Assembly: GCA_937982515.1 (NCBI GenBank)
Contig: CALJMB010000253.1
Span: forward strand, 1 to 5,211
Length of the DNA: 5,211 bases
Direction of reading: 5' to 3'
DNA from: an uncultured Balneolaceae bacterium
Lineage (GTDB): Bacteria > Bacteroidota > Rhodothermia > Balneolales > Balneolaceae
Position numbers and translations under genes: made by a program. How positions within the stretch are numbered: the first letter of the stretch is position 1; every line of letters begins with the position of its first letter. The notes under the pieces are model-generated. The model searched no databases, had not been told where the DNA came from, and saw nothing but the letters and a program-made list of their open reading frames with translations. This document shows, one piece after another, positions 4,445 to 5,211 of this stretch.

Positions 4445-4666
4445 CTATCCCGCTTGTTTAGGATTAATCTTTCCCTGGTATTCTTCCTCATTCTTTAGCT
4501 CCTTGCCATTGATGATAATAGCGGCAAAACCAATAGCCCTGATTCCGAGAAACAGGCTCAGAAAGACAAGGGCGCTTCGTATCATGGAAGACTCCACATC
4601 AAAGCCGGATAAAATCCGGATTATGAAGACCAGTAATGCAATACACACAGATAAACGGGTAGCCAT
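4445..4666 (-). CDS. Small two-helix membrane protein of the flhG-fliA operon
   Basis: This 73-residue protein is not a family I can name. It has two hydrophobic segments, about 5-21 (LSVCIALLVFIIRILSG) and about 30-52 (IRSALVFLSLFLGIRAIGFAAII), joined by a short acidic-polar turn, and a charged C-terminal tail of about 20 residues (KELKNEEE... onward). It is therefore probably an inner-membrane hairpin protein with the tail on the same side as the N-terminus. AGGA with a 7-nt spacer supports the ATG at 4666. It starts 21 nt after the flhG stop and ends 4 nt before the fliA start, so it is almost certainly cotranscribed and translationally coupled with them. That placement suggests a flagellar role, but function is unknown. 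Confidence 0.85.
   Translation of the reverse strand: MATRLSVCIALLVFIIRILSGFDVESSMIRSALVFLSLFLGIRAIGFAAIIINGKELKNEEEYQGKINPKQAG
4499..4504 (-). promoter_or_regulatory. Shine-Dalgarno-like AAGGAG for an alternative fliA start
   Basis: On the - strand AAGGAG lies 7 nt before the ATG at 4491, inside the last codons of the small membrane protein gene (encoding part of GKELKN). This is a better ribosome site than the one before the ATG at 4440 (CGGGATAG). If used, FliA gains 17 N-terminal residues and the genes overlap by 47 nt. AAGGAG is also simply a Lys-Glu codon pair, so chance is plausible. Confidence 0.35.
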
Positions 4667-4687
4667 AGCGTTACTTCCTGTTTTAAA

Positions 4688-5211
4688 TTAAAAGATGTTA
4701 TTCAGGCTCATGCTCTGCATCAGCGTTATCATGTTGTTGGTGATCTCTTCATACCGGCTGCTGACCTCATGGTGCGGCTGTGCACGTACAATGGGACTCT
4801 GACGGTTAATGGAATCCACAATATCCGGGTGCTGCGGCACGCTGCCCAGGCACGGAAATGTCTTGTTAAAGAAGTAATTGCTGATGTTGTCGAACCTGTT
4901 TTGCAGAGACGTGGCCGCTTTTTCGCTCTTGCTGCGATTTATAACCATGGCAAAAGGATACTGATCGTCGATATTCAGAACCATTTTGCAGAGCTTGTAC
5001 ATGTTGGAGATCACCGTCGGCTCGTCGACCAGAACCAGCAGGGCCATATCGGATCGGTCCAGAGCCCACAGGTGGTCTTTGGACGCTCCCGCCGCCGTAT
5101 CGATGAGTACGTAATCAAACGAAGACTGGAGGCCGTACAGCACCTGATCCAGCAGAGAGTAGATGTAAGCCATAACTTCCTCATCCTGTATGGGATCTTC
5201 TACGGCTGTGA
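4688..5211 (-). CDS. flhG: FlhG-type MinD-like ATPase (N-terminus outside window)
   Basis: FlhG (YlxH/FleN) is a MinD-family ATPase that works with the GTPase FlhF to set the number and position of flagella. Only the last 173 residues are visible; the frame remains open to the window edge, so the P-loop (KGGxGK) part is missing. The internal ATG at 5173 is not the start, since coding sequence continues upstream. Visible hallmarks: FDYVLIDTAAGAS (31-43 of the visible part), the Walker B/switch II segment, where many FlhG proteins have DTPAG; LLVLVDEPTVISNMYKLCK (57-75), the family's EPT-I-x-x-x-Y-x-x-x-K segment; MVINRSKS (88-95); and LGSVPQHPDIVDSINRQSPI (121-140). The C-terminal helix ending MQSMSLNNIF may be the amphipathic membrane-binding segment. 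The neighbourhood, followed by a membrane protein and fliA, supports FlhG over MinD. Confidence 0.9.
   Translation of the reverse strand, partial: TAVEDPIQDEEVMAYIYSLLDQVLYGLQSSFDYVLIDTAAGASKDHLWALDRSDMALLVLVDEPTVISNMYKLCKMVLNIDDQYPFAMVINRSKSEKAATSLQNRFDNISNYFFNKTFPCLGSVPQHPDIVDSINRQSPIVRAQPHHEVSSRYEEITNNMITLMQSMSLNNIF

Overview
The window carries the facing ends of two flagellar gene clusters from a flagellated bacterium of mid-range GC content. On the + strand lie the end of fliP (start cut off by the window edge), complete fliQ and complete fliR. These are the three export-gate proteins of the flagellar type III secretion machine. On the - strand, reading toward them, lie the C-terminal part of an FlhG (MinD-like) ATPase, a small two-helix membrane protein, and the flagellar sigma factor FliA (sigma-28). 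The phylum cannot be fixed from the sequence. The FliP/FliQ/FliR and FliA sequences are ordinary bacterial types. A small anti-sigma-N-terminus-like protein hints weakly at an FCB-type lineage, which is inference only.

Layout: 1-931 fliP-fliQ, tightly spaced. 932-1234 is an unusual 303-bp gap between fliQ and fliR; it holds two oppositely oriented arrays of a 7-bp repeat around a roughly 145-bp core. 1235-2008 is fliR, whose start has no visible Shine-Dalgarno. 2009-3061 is a gene-poor kilobase full of inverted repeats, including a perfect 23-bp-stem hairpin. 3062-3301 is a short gene with a very good ribosome binding site and no known function, possibly followed by an overlapping 41-residue frame. 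3344-3475 is an array of six 22-bp tandem repeats, each centred on the palindrome GTAGCTAC or a near match. 3480-3676 is a 197-bp nested palindrome, MITE-like, ending 2 bp from the fliA stop codon. 3679-4440 is fliA, 4445-4666 the small membrane protein, 4688-5211 flhG (all - strand).

FliP, FliQ and FliR together build the helical pore through which flagellar rod, hook and filament subunits leave the cytoplasm. FlhG normally sets flagellar number and position together with FlhF, and FliA transcribes the late flagellar genes. The flhG-orf-fliA spacing (21 nt, then 4 nt) suggests one operon. The most unusual material is non-coding: the heptad arrays splitting fliQ from fliR, the 22-bp dyad array, and the 197-bp palindrome that abuts and partly duplicates the end of fliA. 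I see no tRNA, rRNA, CRISPR array or transposase gene.
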